Shown one piece after another: positions 1-5,647 of a stretch of 7,526 nt of DNA. This DNA comes from DATLFA01 sp039934635 (GTDB lineage Bacteria; Actinomycetota; Acidimicrobiia; Acidimicrobiales; WLNW01), in NCBI GenBank assembly GCA_039934635.1, contig JBDTLT010000258.1, positions 1 through 7,526 on the forward strand. Direction: 5' to 3'. How positions within the stretch are numbered: position 1 is the first letter of the stretch; each line of letters begins with the position of its first letter. The translations under genes were made by a program, and so were the position numbers. Below the pieces are notes generated by a model that made no database searches, was not told where the DNA came from, and saw only the letters and a list, made by a program, of their open reading frames with translations.

Positions 1-917
1 AGGAAGCCGTACAAGATGTCGACCGCGGCGTTGATGACGACGTAGCCGGCCGCCACCAGAGCGACGACGCCTTGTACGACGACATAGTCACGGGCGTTGA
101 TCGCTTCGACGAGCAGGCGACCGAGGCCGGGTAGCCCGAAGAGCGACTCGACGATGACCGAACCGCCGATCATGCGAGCGGTGATGATGCCGGCCAACGT
201 CGTCGTCGAGAACAACGATGGACGTATCGTATGGCGCAGCAGCACGCGCGTCGGACTCAGACCCTTGGCGTGCGCCATGGTGATGTAGTCCTCCTGCAGA
301 GTTTTGCCGATGTCGTGACGGAGCAGGCGTTGGTAGATCGCGGCGGGATCGGCGGCCACCGTGAATACCGGCAGGGCGACCGACTGGAGGTTGTTCCACA
401 AGCCGTCCTTGATCGGGCTGAACCCGCTCACCGGCAGCCACTCGAGTTTGACCGCGAAGAAATAGATGAGCAATACGCCGAGCACGAACTGAGGTAGCGA
501 GATGAAGGCGAACGAGCCCACTGTCGCCGCGCCGTCGGCCACCGAGTTGCGCTTCACCGAGATGAAGCAGGCGGTTACGAACGCGAACGCGAGCGCGGAA
601 AGCTGCGCGAGGATCACCACCTCGAGCGTGATCGGCAACTTCAGCCGCAATTCGTGGGTCACCTTTTCGTCGTTGCGCAGGGACTGGCCGAGATCGCCGC
701 GGGCGGCATGGCTCAGCCAATCGACGTAGCGCGTGACGAGCGGGCGATCGAGATTGAGCCGCTCGCGGACGATCTGTACCTGCTCGGGCGAAGCGTTCTC
801 GCCCGCGACCGCGACAGCCGCATCCCCGGGCAACAATTCGAGCAACGCCGACACCGTGAAGGTGACGGCGAGCAATATCGCCACGAGATAGGCGAGACGA
901 CGAAGCAGGTACTTCAC
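1..917 (-). CDS. DppB-like ABC importer permease (3' end cut by window edge)
   Basis: Inner-membrane permease of a dipeptide/oligopeptide/nickel-type ABC importer; it would form half of the transmembrane channel with a DppC-like partner not seen here. The frame stays open for 305 codons to the left edge. It opens with the family's usual first membrane helix (MKYLLRRLAYLVAILL, residues 1-16, running on to about 29) followed by LLPGD. Further hydrophobic segments lie near residues 95-120, 132-158, 235-256 and 278-302. The cytoplasmic EAA loop that contacts the ATPases is seen as YITMAHAKGLSPTRVLLRH (211-229), then the conserved GLPGLGRLLVEAI stretch (261-273). Relatives are about 315 residues, so only about 10 residues appear to be missing. 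The start is a GTG overlapping the stop of the upstream ATPase by 4 bases (GTGA), with no strong ribosome site, which points to translational coupling. The transported substrate cannot be read from the permease. Confidence 0.93.
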   Translation of the reverse strand, partial: MKYLLRRLAYLVAILLAVTFTVSALLELLPGDAAVAVAGENASPEQVQIVRERLNLDRPLVTRYVDWLSHAARGDLGQSLRNDEKVTHELRLKLPITLEVVILAQLSALAFAFVTACFISVKRNSVADGAATVGSFAFISLPQFVLGVLLIYFFAVKLEWLPVSGFSPIKDGLWNNLQSVALPVFTVAADPAAIYQRLLRHDIGKTLQEDYITMAHAKGLSPTRVLLRHTIRPSLFSTTTLAGIITARMIGGSVIVESLFGLPGLGRLLVEAINARDYVVVQGVVALVAAGYVVINAAVDILYGF

Positions 918-1933
918 GATGCGCTCGAGACTTGCTTTGCGGCCACAAGGGGGAAGTGGCACGCAACGAAGCGGTTCTCGTCGGCCTCGAGTGGCCGCAT
1001 CATCGGTTCTTCTTCCGCGCACCGCGGTTCGGCCCGCGGGCAACGGGTGCGGAACCGGCAACCCGAGGGCGGATCGGTCGATGAGGCAACCTCGCCGGTG
1101 AGCAGCTTGGGTCGCGCCTTCGGCGAGTCGACATCAACCTCGGGTATCGCCGAGAGCAACGCCTCGGTATAGGGATGCGCCGGCGCGGCGTACAGCTCGT
1201 CGGGCGGACCGACTTCGCACAGCTTGCCGAGGTACATGACAACCACTCGGTCGCTGATGTTCTTGACGACCGCGAGATCGTGGGCAATGAACACCATCGT
1301 CAACCCGTAGCGCGCCTTCATGTCTTCGAGCAGGTTGAGTATCTGCGCCTGAACGGAGACATCGAGCGCCGACACGGGCTCGTCGCAGATGAGCAACTTC
1401 GGGTCGAGGATCAACGCCCGTGCGATACAAATGCGTTGGCATTGCCCGCCCGAAAACTCTTTCGGGTACTTACCCCGCGCGGTCTGCGGGTCGAGGCCAA
1501 CCGCACGCAGGACATCGTCGACCTTTGCCTGTCGAGAGTCCTTGTCGCTGCCCCACACCTTCAATGGTTCGCCGACGATCTCGCCGACGGTGTGGCACGG
1601 ATTCAGCGACGAGATCGGATCCTGGTAGATCATCTGCAACGAAGGTCGCAGCTTTCGCATTTCGCGGTTCGACAGCGTCGTGAGTTGACGACCGCGAAAC
1701 GTCACACTCCCCGATGATGGTCGAGGCAGTTGCACGATGGCGCGCCCGGTCGTGGACTTGCCGCAACCCGACTCACCGACGAGGCCCAGTGTTTCGCCCT
1801 CGAGCACGTCGATGCTGATGCCCGAGACCGCGTGCACCGTCGAGCCGCGCCGGCGGAACTCGACCGTCAGATCGTCGACGCGCATGAGCGAGGCGTCGGC
1901 CGCCCGAAGATGCGCGATACCGGTGCCCGCCAT
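914..1933 (-). CDS. DppF-like ATP-binding protein of peptide-type ABC importer
   Basis: Cytoplasmic ATPase that powers the importer, probably as a heterodimer with the ATPase encoded just upstream. The 339 residues show Walker A GESGCGKS (53-60), the Q-loop in YQDP (Q104), signature FSGGQCQR (160-167), Walker B LLICDEP (180-186, catalytic E185) and the switch histidine H218. After the nucleotide-binding domain comes the C-terminal extension typical of oligopeptide-family ATPases (HPYTEALLSAIP, 253-264). It contains four cysteines (C292, C298, C305, C325) in the spacing associated with an iron-sulfur cluster in this family. Start: the ATG at 1933 shares one base with the preceding stop (TGATG), so translation is probably coupled. 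The residue after SGGQ is Cys, where Arg is commonest in ABC proteins; I believe this variant also occurs in relatives. The same frame stays open upstream to about 2443, but that part is a shadow of the neighbouring gene. Confidence 0.95.
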   Translation of the reverse strand: MAGTGIAHLRAADASLMRVDDLTVEFRRRGSTVHAVSGISIDVLEGETLGLVGESGCGKSTTGRAIVQLPRPSSGSVTFRGRQLTTLSNREMRKLRPSLQMIYQDPISSLNPCHTVGEIVGEPLKVWGSDKDSRQAKVDDVLRAVGLDPQTARGKYPKEFSGGQCQRICIARALILDPKLLICDEPVSALDVSVQAQILNLLEDMKARYGLTMVFIAHDLAVVKNISDRVVVMYLGKLCEVGPPDELYAAPAHPYTEALLSAIPEVDVDSPKARPKLLTGEVASSTDPPSGCRFRTRCPRAEPRCAEEEPMMRPLEADENRFVACHFPLVAAKQVSSAS

Positions 1934-2964
1934 CAGCCCGCCTCCCCCGCGAGCGACACCGCAGGGCGCTTTGGCACACCGGACCCGATCGGGAACCAGC
2001 AGCGATAGAGATGATCGGACGTCTCGGCCGCGATCAGCGGTGGCAGCTCCTGGCGACACTTGTCCTGCGCGTAAGGGCACCGGGGCGCGAACCGACAGCC
2101 GGCGGGGATCGAGCGCAAATCGGGCGGGGCGCCGGGGATCGTGTTCAACCGCGTATGGCTCGGGTCGCTCAGCTTCGGCATCGACTGCAGGAGTGCCTCG
2201 GTGTACGGCATCTTCATCGACCGCAACAGCGTTCTCGTCGGCGCGACTTCGACGATCTGGCCGGCGTACATCACCGCGGTGCGGTCGGTGCGCGTGGCGA
2301 CGACGCCGAGATCGTGGGTGACGAGGATCATCGCCATATGGCGTTCCCGCTGCTGATCCTCGAGCAACTGCAGGATCTGCGCTTGCGTGGTGACATCGAG
2401 CGCCGTCGTGGGTTCGTCGGCCAGCAGCAGTGCCGGCTCGCACGCAATCGCCATCGCGATCACCACGCGCTGGCGCATGCCACCGGAGAACTCGTGCGGA
2501 TAGCGGTGCAGCCGCTGCGGCGCGTTGGAGATGCCGACCGATTCGAGCAGCTCGACCGCCCGCTGTTTGGCGTCGGCCCGGCTCATCCCGCCCCGGAACC
2601 GCAGCACCTCGGTGATCTGGCGCCCGATGCGCACGACGGGATTGAGCGAGGTCATCGGATCTTGCATCACGATGGCGATCTCGTTGCCGCGCAGCCGGCG
2701 CAGCTGCTTCGGCGCCAAGCTGGTCAACTGCTGACCCTTGAAGGTGACGGTGCCTCGCTTGCGGGTCGACCGGCCCGGGGTGAGGCCCATGATCGACCGC
2801 GTCAACACGCTCTTGCCCGAGCCCGACTCACCGACGATGCCGAGCGTCTTGCCGGCGTCGAGGGTGAGCGAAACCGAGTCGACGGCGCGCAGCCGGCCGC
2901 TCGCGACGGGGAACTCGATGGTGAGGTCGGCCACCTCCAACAGAGGTTCAGCAGACCCTCCCAT
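1933..2964 (-). CDS. DppD-like ATP-binding protein of peptide-type ABC importer
   Basis: First gene of the leftward operon and the second ATPase of the importer. From the ATG at 2964 it is 343 residues, normal for the family: Walker A GESGSGKS (45-52), Q-loop MQDP (Q101), signature FSGGMRQR (159-166), Walker B LLLADEP (179-185, E184), switch histidine H217, then the oligopeptide-family extension (MPYTEALLQSMPKL, 252-265). Four cysteines (C290, C296, C303, C322) lie in the iron-sulfur-type spacing. Start choice: a purine-rich AAAAGGGGA at 2975-2983 sits 7 bases before a GTG (2967) and 10 before the ATG (2964), so one of these adjacent codons is the likely start. A TTG 19 codons further out (3021) has no such site, and the added residues lie in the putative promoter and operator. 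It pairs with the downstream ATPase and permease; D-F-B gene order with both ATPases first is seen in some peptide-type operons. Confidence 0.94.
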   Translation of the reverse strand: MGGSAEPLLEVADLTIEFPVASGRLRAVDSVSLTLDAGKTLGIVGESGSGKSVLTRSIMGLTPGRSTRKRGTVTFKGQQLTSLAPKQLRRLRGNEIAIVMQDPMTSLNPVVRIGRQITEVLRFRGGMSRADAKQRAVELLESVGISNAPQRLHRYPHEFSGGMRQRVVIAMAIACEPALLLADEPTTALDVTTQAQILQLLEDQQRERHMAMILVTHDLGVVATRTDRTAVMYAGQIVEVAPTRTLLRSMKMPYTEALLQSMPKLSDPSHTRLNTIPGAPPDLRSIPAGCRFAPRCPYAQDKCRQELPPLIAAETSDHLYRCWFPIGSGVPKRPAVSLAGEAG

Positions 2965-2974
2965 CACGTATTCG

Positions 2975-2983
2975 TCCCCTTTT
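2975..2983 (-). promoter_or_regulatory. Ribosome binding site deciding the DppD-like start
   Basis: On the minus strand this reads AAAAGGGGA, a good match to the anti-Shine-Dalgarno sequence. Spacing is 7 bases to the GTG at 2967 and 10 bases to the ATG at 2964. It is the strongest such site upstream of the ATPase gene and argues against the longer TTG start at 3021. Confidence 0.6.
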
Positions 2984-3014
2984 CGCTGGCTGAATCCCAC
3001 GTCAGCCTGCGCTG

Positions 3015-3043
3015 TTGACAATAGTGGAAGGCACTTCTACTTT
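3015..3043 (+). promoter_or_regulatory. Candidate rightward promoter for the hydratase-led operon
   Basis: A perfect TTGACA (3015-3020) is followed after 17 bases by TACTTT (3038-3043), which fits the loose TAnnnT -10 box of high-GC actinobacteria. The start of transcription would fall near 3050, giving a leader of about 70 bases to the ATG at 3121. The 21-bp palindrome at 3022-3042 lies between and over the boxes, so a bound protein would block polymerase. Confidence 0.5.
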
Positions 3044-3046
3044 CTA
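3018..3046 (-). promoter_or_regulatory. Candidate leftward promoter for the ABC importer operon
   Basis: On the minus strand a TAGAAA box (3041-3046; four of six matches to TTGACA) is followed after exactly 17 bases by TATTGT (3018-3023; four of six matches to TATAAT). The 17-base spacer is exactly the core palindrome GTGGAA-N5-TTCTAC. Transcription would start near 3011, leaving a leader of roughly 45 bases before the ATPase start. The boxes are only moderate matches, so this is a prediction supported mainly by position in the divergent gap. Confidence 0.35.
3022..3042. promoter_or_regulatory. Palindromic operator candidate, copy A (divergent region)
   Basis: Reads TAGTGGAA-N5-TTCTACTT. The inner arms GTGGAA (3024-3029) and TTCTAC (3035-3040) are inverted repeats with one mismatch. 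A related palindrome occurs at 5566-5586. Over the 24 bases beginning GTGGAAGG the two loci agree at 18 positions, in a window otherwise without repeats. The A/T content stands out from the GC-rich surroundings. Size and symmetry suit a dimeric regulator such as a TetR- or GntR-type protein, but no regulator gene is in the window and the family is a guess. Confidence 0.5.
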
Positions 3047-3120
3047 CACGAGGGGCAGGGTAGGCCCAGAGGCCACCGCGCCGGACCGATCGCCCCGGCC
3101 CCGCGCTACGGAAAGGCCCA

Positions 3121-3933
3121 ATGACCGACTCTCTCGTGACCACGACGCGCGACGACCGCGGCGTCGTCACCATCACGTTGAACCGCCCCGAGGCGCGCAA
3201 TGCCCTCAGCCCCGCGTTGGTCGCGGCACTCAAGGCCGCCTTCGCGGGCATCGACACACAACCGGGCACCCGGGCGGTCGTACTTGCGGCGGCCGGCAGT
3301 GCGTTCTGCGCCGGCGGCGACATCGCGGCGATGGAGCAGATGGCCACCTTCTCCTACGAAGAGAACCTCGCCGACAGCCAGAACTTCGACGAGATGTATC
3401 GCATCGTCGACGAGTGCCCCTGCCCGGTGATCGCGCGCGTGAACGGCGCGGCCATGGGCGGTGGTGCGGGCCTCGTCGCCTGTGCCGACATTGCCGTCGC
3501 GGTCGAGAGTGCCTCCTTCGCGCTGAGCGAGGTGCGCGTGGGCATCATCCCGGCGGTCGTGGGCACCTACGTCACCGCCAAGATCGGCCTTGGCTGGGCG
3601 CGCCGACTACTCATCACCGGTGAACGATTCGATGCGGCGACCGCCCGCGCCATCGGGCTCGTTCACGAAGTGACGACACCCGACGCACTCGACGCAACCG
3701 TCGAGGCAATGGTCGGCAACGTCCTCGCCGGGCGGCCAAGCGCGCAACGCATGATCAAGACCCACCTCGCGCAAGCATTCGGCGAGCAGGCCCTCGACAG
3801 AGGCGACGTACGAGCGCTCGCCATCGAGTCGGCGACCAAGGCGCGTATGAGCGACGAGGGACGCCGGGGTCTCGGCGAGTTCCTCCGTCGGCCGCGCGAG
3901 ACGAAGGCGACCAAGGACGGGCAGGGACGATGA
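3121..3933 (+). CDS. Enoyl-CoA hydratase/isomerase (crotonase) family protein
   Basis: Crotonase-fold cytoplasmic enzyme of 270 residues, normal length, probably adding water to an enoyl-CoA. The first oxyanion-hole motif is FCAGGDI (62-68, backbone NH of A64) and the second is NGAAMGGGAGL (108-118, G114). By eye alignment with mitochondrial hydratase, the glutamate of GGGCE is replaced by G117, while the second catalytic glutamate is kept as E137 in LSEVRVGIIPA. That combination, with ERFDAATARAIGLVHEV (168-184), resembles the LiuC/AtuE-type hydratases for branched substrates (methylglutaconyl- or carboxygeranoyl-CoA) more than classic short-chain crotonase. Exact substrate unknown. GGAAAGG at 3110-3116 precedes the ATG by 4 bases. 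Its stop overlaps the next start by 4 bases (ATGA), so it is coupled to the thiolase-like gene. Confidence 0.9.
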   Translation: MTDSLVTTTRDDRGVVTITLNRPEARNALSPALVAALKAAFAGIDTQPGTRAVVLAAAGSAFCAGGDIAAMEQMATFSYEENLADSQNFDEMYRIVDECPCPVIARVNGAAMGGGAGLVACADIAVAVESASFALSEVRVGIIPAVVGTYVTAKIGLGWARRLLITGERFDAATARAIGLVHEVTTPDALDATVEAMVGNVLAGRPSAQRMIKTHLAQAFGEQALDRGDVRALAIESATKARMSDEGRRGLGEFLRRPRETKATKDGQGR

Positions 3934-5099
3934 GCGACGACAACGGCGCGTGCGTCACCGGGATCGGCGAGACCGACTATTGCCGCAACCCCGGCTCCGG
4001 AGTCACCGACCTCGGTCTGATCCTGATCGGCGCGCGCCGGGCGATCGCCGACGCGGGCCTCGAACCGGCCGAGATCGACGGCGTCATGACGCCCTACATC
4101 AACGCCAGTGCGGAAGAGCTCATGGACAACCTCGGGTTGCGCCACGTGCGGTTCTCGGCGCAGGTGCAAATGGGCGGAGCCAGCCCGGTTGCGTCGCTAC
4201 AGCACGCGGCGGCGGCGGTCTCCGGTGGCATCGCACGCGCGGTGCTCGTCCCATTCGGTTGGAACGGATATTCGGGAGCGCGGGTCAAGGCCGCAGCAGC
4301 CACCAACGCGGTGACCACGTTCCGGCGCACGGTGCGCGACTTCTATCGACCGTACGGCACTGTCGCGCCGCCACAGGTCTACGCGCTGCTGGCACAGCGA
4401 CACATGGCCGAGTACGGCACCACCCACGAAGACCTCGGCGCGATCGCGATCGCCTGCCGCAAGCACGCGCAGCTCAACGACCGAGCCATCATGCGCGACC
4501 GGCCGATGTCGCTCGACGACTACCTGAGCGCGCCGTGGGTCGTCGAGCCCTACCGTCGCTTCGATTGCTGCCTCGAGAGCGACAGTGGCGCCGCGGTCGT
4601 GGTGACCGACATGGCCACTGCGCGCCGGCTGGGGCGGCACCGACCCGTGCGCATCGTCGCCGTCGCCGAAGGCCGCGTGCGGCCCGCATCCGATATCTGC
4701 AACCGGCCGGACGTCTTCGACATCGGCCTCACCAGCGCTGCGCCGCGCGCCTACGAGGTGGCCGGCATGGGTCCGGACGACTTCGACTTCGCTCAGATCT
4801 ACGACTGCTTCACCTTCGAAGTGATCCAACAGATAGAAGAGGCAGGATTCTGCGCTCGCGGAGAAGGTGGGCGCTTCGTCGCCAACGGCGCCATCGAGCT
4901 CGGGGGCAAGCTTCCCGTCAACACGCACGGTGGTCTGTTGTCGCAGGCGCACGCGTTGGGGATGAACCATGTCGTCGAAGCGGTGCGCCAACTCCGCCAC
5001 GAGGCGGGACCGGCGCAGGTCGACGGGGCGCGTATCGGCATGGTGACCGGCTGGGGCGACATGGGCGACGGCAGCATCGCCATCCTGCAACGCGCGTGA
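3930..5099 (+). CDS. Thiolase-fold lipid-transfer-like protein (Ltp2/SCP-x type), probable retro-aldolase
   Basis: A 389-residue member of the non-specific lipid-transfer/SCP-x thiolase superfamily branch. N-terminal GIGETDY (11-17), a core stretch YRRFDCCLESDSGAAVVVTD (208-227), then YDCFTFEVIQQIEEAGFC (291-308), GEGG (311-314), PVNTHGGLLSQAHALGMN (329-346) and a C-terminal TGWGDMGDGSIAIL (373-386). Neither thiolase cysteine is present: the nucleophile position reads GGASP (G82-P86), and the C-terminal Cys position falls at about V372-T373. This matches Ltp2-type proteins, which with a DUF35 partner split beta-hydroxyacyl-CoA thioesters by retro-aldol reaction rather than thiolysis. The following gene encodes such a partner. 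In the characterised steroid aldolase both former histidines are tyrosines; here one is Tyr (Y291) but the other stays His (H341). Substrate unknown. The start overlaps the hydratase stop, so the two are translationally coupled. Confidence 0.88.
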   Translation: MSDDNGACVTGIGETDYCRNPGSGVTDLGLILIGARRAIADAGLEPAEIDGVMTPYINASAEELMDNLGLRHVRFSAQVQMGGASPVASLQHAAAAVSGGIARAVLVPFGWNGYSGARVKAAAATNAVTTFRRTVRDFYRPYGTVAPPQVYALLAQRHMAEYGTTHEDLGAIAIACRKHAQLNDRAIMRDRPMSLDDYLSAPWVVEPYRRFDCCLESDSGAAVVVTDMATARRLGRHRPVRIVAVAEGRVRPASDICNRPDVFDIGLTSAAPRAYEVAGMGPDDFDFAQIYDCFTFEVIQQIEEAGFCARGEGGRFVANGAIELGGKLPVNTHGGLLSQAHALGMNHVVEAVRQLRHEAGPAQVDGARIGMVTGWGDMGDGSIAILQRA

Positions 5100-5128
5100 T
5101 TGCCGACAACGACGAGAGGGAAGCACCG

Positions 5129-5557
5129 ATGAGTGAACACGGCACCGACCGCGCGCTACTGCCCGCACCGACGAGCGAAGGTCTTCCGGGCGAGTTCTTC
5201 GGCTGGCACACGCAGCGCGAGTTGCGCTTCCAGCGCTGCGCCGTCTGTCGTCACTGGAGTGTGCCGGCGACGATCAACTGTGCCAATTGTGGTAGCAGCG
5301 ATCTCGCCTGGGAACGCTGCGAGGGCAAGGGCACCGTGTTCTCGTGGACCCGCACCCACAACGCGTTCGACGCCGACTTCATGGCCGACGGGCCCTATGT
5401 GTGTGCGATCGTCGAGGTCGACGAAGGGCCCCGCCTGCTGACATCGCTCCACGGCCGGGCCGCGACGGGCGCGGAGGTCGGTCTGCGGGTGAAAGTGGAC
5501 TTCGCGCCGCGCGCCGGCGATCAACTGATCGCCGTGTTCGTGGCCGACGATCGCTGA
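5129..5557 (+). CDS. Zn-ribbon/OB-fold (DUF35-type) partner protein
   Basis: Small 142-residue protein with the DUF35 layout: an N-terminal helix region (GEFFGWHTQRELRFQRC), a rubredoxin-like zinc ribbon with CxxC pairs C37/C40 and C51/C54, then an OB-fold from about residue 66 (GKGTVFSWTRTHNAF, GPYVCAIVEVDEGPRLLTSL, GAEVGLRVKVDF). Proteins of this type bind next to thiolase-fold subunits and complete an acyl-CoA-binding complex, as ChsH2-DUF35 does for Ltp2. Its position 29 bases after the thiolase-like gene supports such a complex. GAGAGGGAAG at 5114-5123 is a good ribosome site for the ATG. It is a stand-alone OB-fold, not fused to a MaoC-like hydratase domain. The reading frame stays open upstream to about 3950, but that stretch is a shadow of the thiolase-like gene. 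Confidence 0.9.
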   Translation: MSEHGTDRALLPAPTSEGLPGEFFGWHTQRELRFQRCAVCRHWSVPATINCANCGSSDLAWERCEGKGTVFSWTRTHNAFDADFMADGPYVCAIVEVDEGPRLLTSLHGRAATGAEVGLRVKVDFAPRAGDQLIAVFVADDR

Positions 5558-5565
5558 GGTCCATA

Positions 5566-5586
5566 TTGTGGAAGGCCATTTCACAA
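5566..5586. promoter_or_regulatory. Palindromic operator candidate, copy B (before CoA ligase)
   Basis: Reads TTGTGGAA-N5-TTTCACAA, an inverted repeat with 7 of 8 arm positions paired. It lies 8 bases after the stop of the DUF35-type gene, in the 90-base gap before the acyl-CoA synthetase gene. It shares GTGGAAGGC and the same arm spacing with the palindrome at 3022-3042. It overlaps a plausible promoter, which favours a DNA operator. Confidence 0.5.
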
Positions 5587-5594
5587 ACTACGAT
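5566..5594 (+). promoter_or_regulatory. Candidate internal promoter for the CoA ligase gene
   Basis: TTGTGG (5566-5571; keeps the TTG of the -35 consensus) and TACGAT (5589-5594; four of six matches to TATAAT) are 17 bases apart. The palindrome covers the -35 box and most of the spacer. Transcription would start near 5601, giving a leader of about 45 bases to the TTG start at 5648. A modest match; read-through from the upstream operon is equally possible. Confidence 0.35.
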
Positions 5595-5647
5595 TCGTCG
5601 GGCTTGACCGAGGGCCGAGGTAGTACAAGCAGGGAGGCCACGCGCTC

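Noticed and set aside
88..966. 292-codon minus-strand frame over the permease.
   Set aside because: Arg-rich and without membrane helices. The overlapping frame starting at 917 has the DppB family motifs and membrane segments.
1394..1456. Cys instead of Arg after SGGQ in the DppF-like ATPase as a damaging change.
   Set aside because: All catalytic motifs are otherwise intact, and this variant is, to my recollection, common in related peptide-importer ATPases.
2011..3018. 335-codon plus-strand frame opposite the DppD-like ATPase.
   Set aside because: Low-complexity Arg/Asp/His-rich product lying antisense to a gene with all ABC ATPase motifs.
2964..3021. Upstream TTG start for the DppD-like ATPase, adding 19 residues.
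   Set aside because: No ribosome site precedes it, the added residues lie in the putative promoter and operator, and AAAAGGGGA is correctly spaced for the GTG/ATG pair at 2967/2964.
3930..5099. Annotating the thiolase-fold protein as an acetyl-CoA acetyltransferase.
   Set aside because: The nucleophilic Cys and the second Cys are both absent, so thiolase chemistry is not expected.
3950..5557. 535-codon plus-strand frame that would fuse a long N-terminal part to the DUF35-type protein.
   Set aside because: The first part is an Arg-rich shadow of the thiolase-like gene. The ATG at 5129 has a good ribosome site and gives the normal family length.
5566..5586. The palindrome after the DUF35-type gene as an intrinsic terminator hairpin.
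   Set aside because: The RNA could pair through 8 positions with one G-U, but there is no U-tract after it. The related palindrome at 3022-3042 does not follow any gene end, so an operator explains both better.
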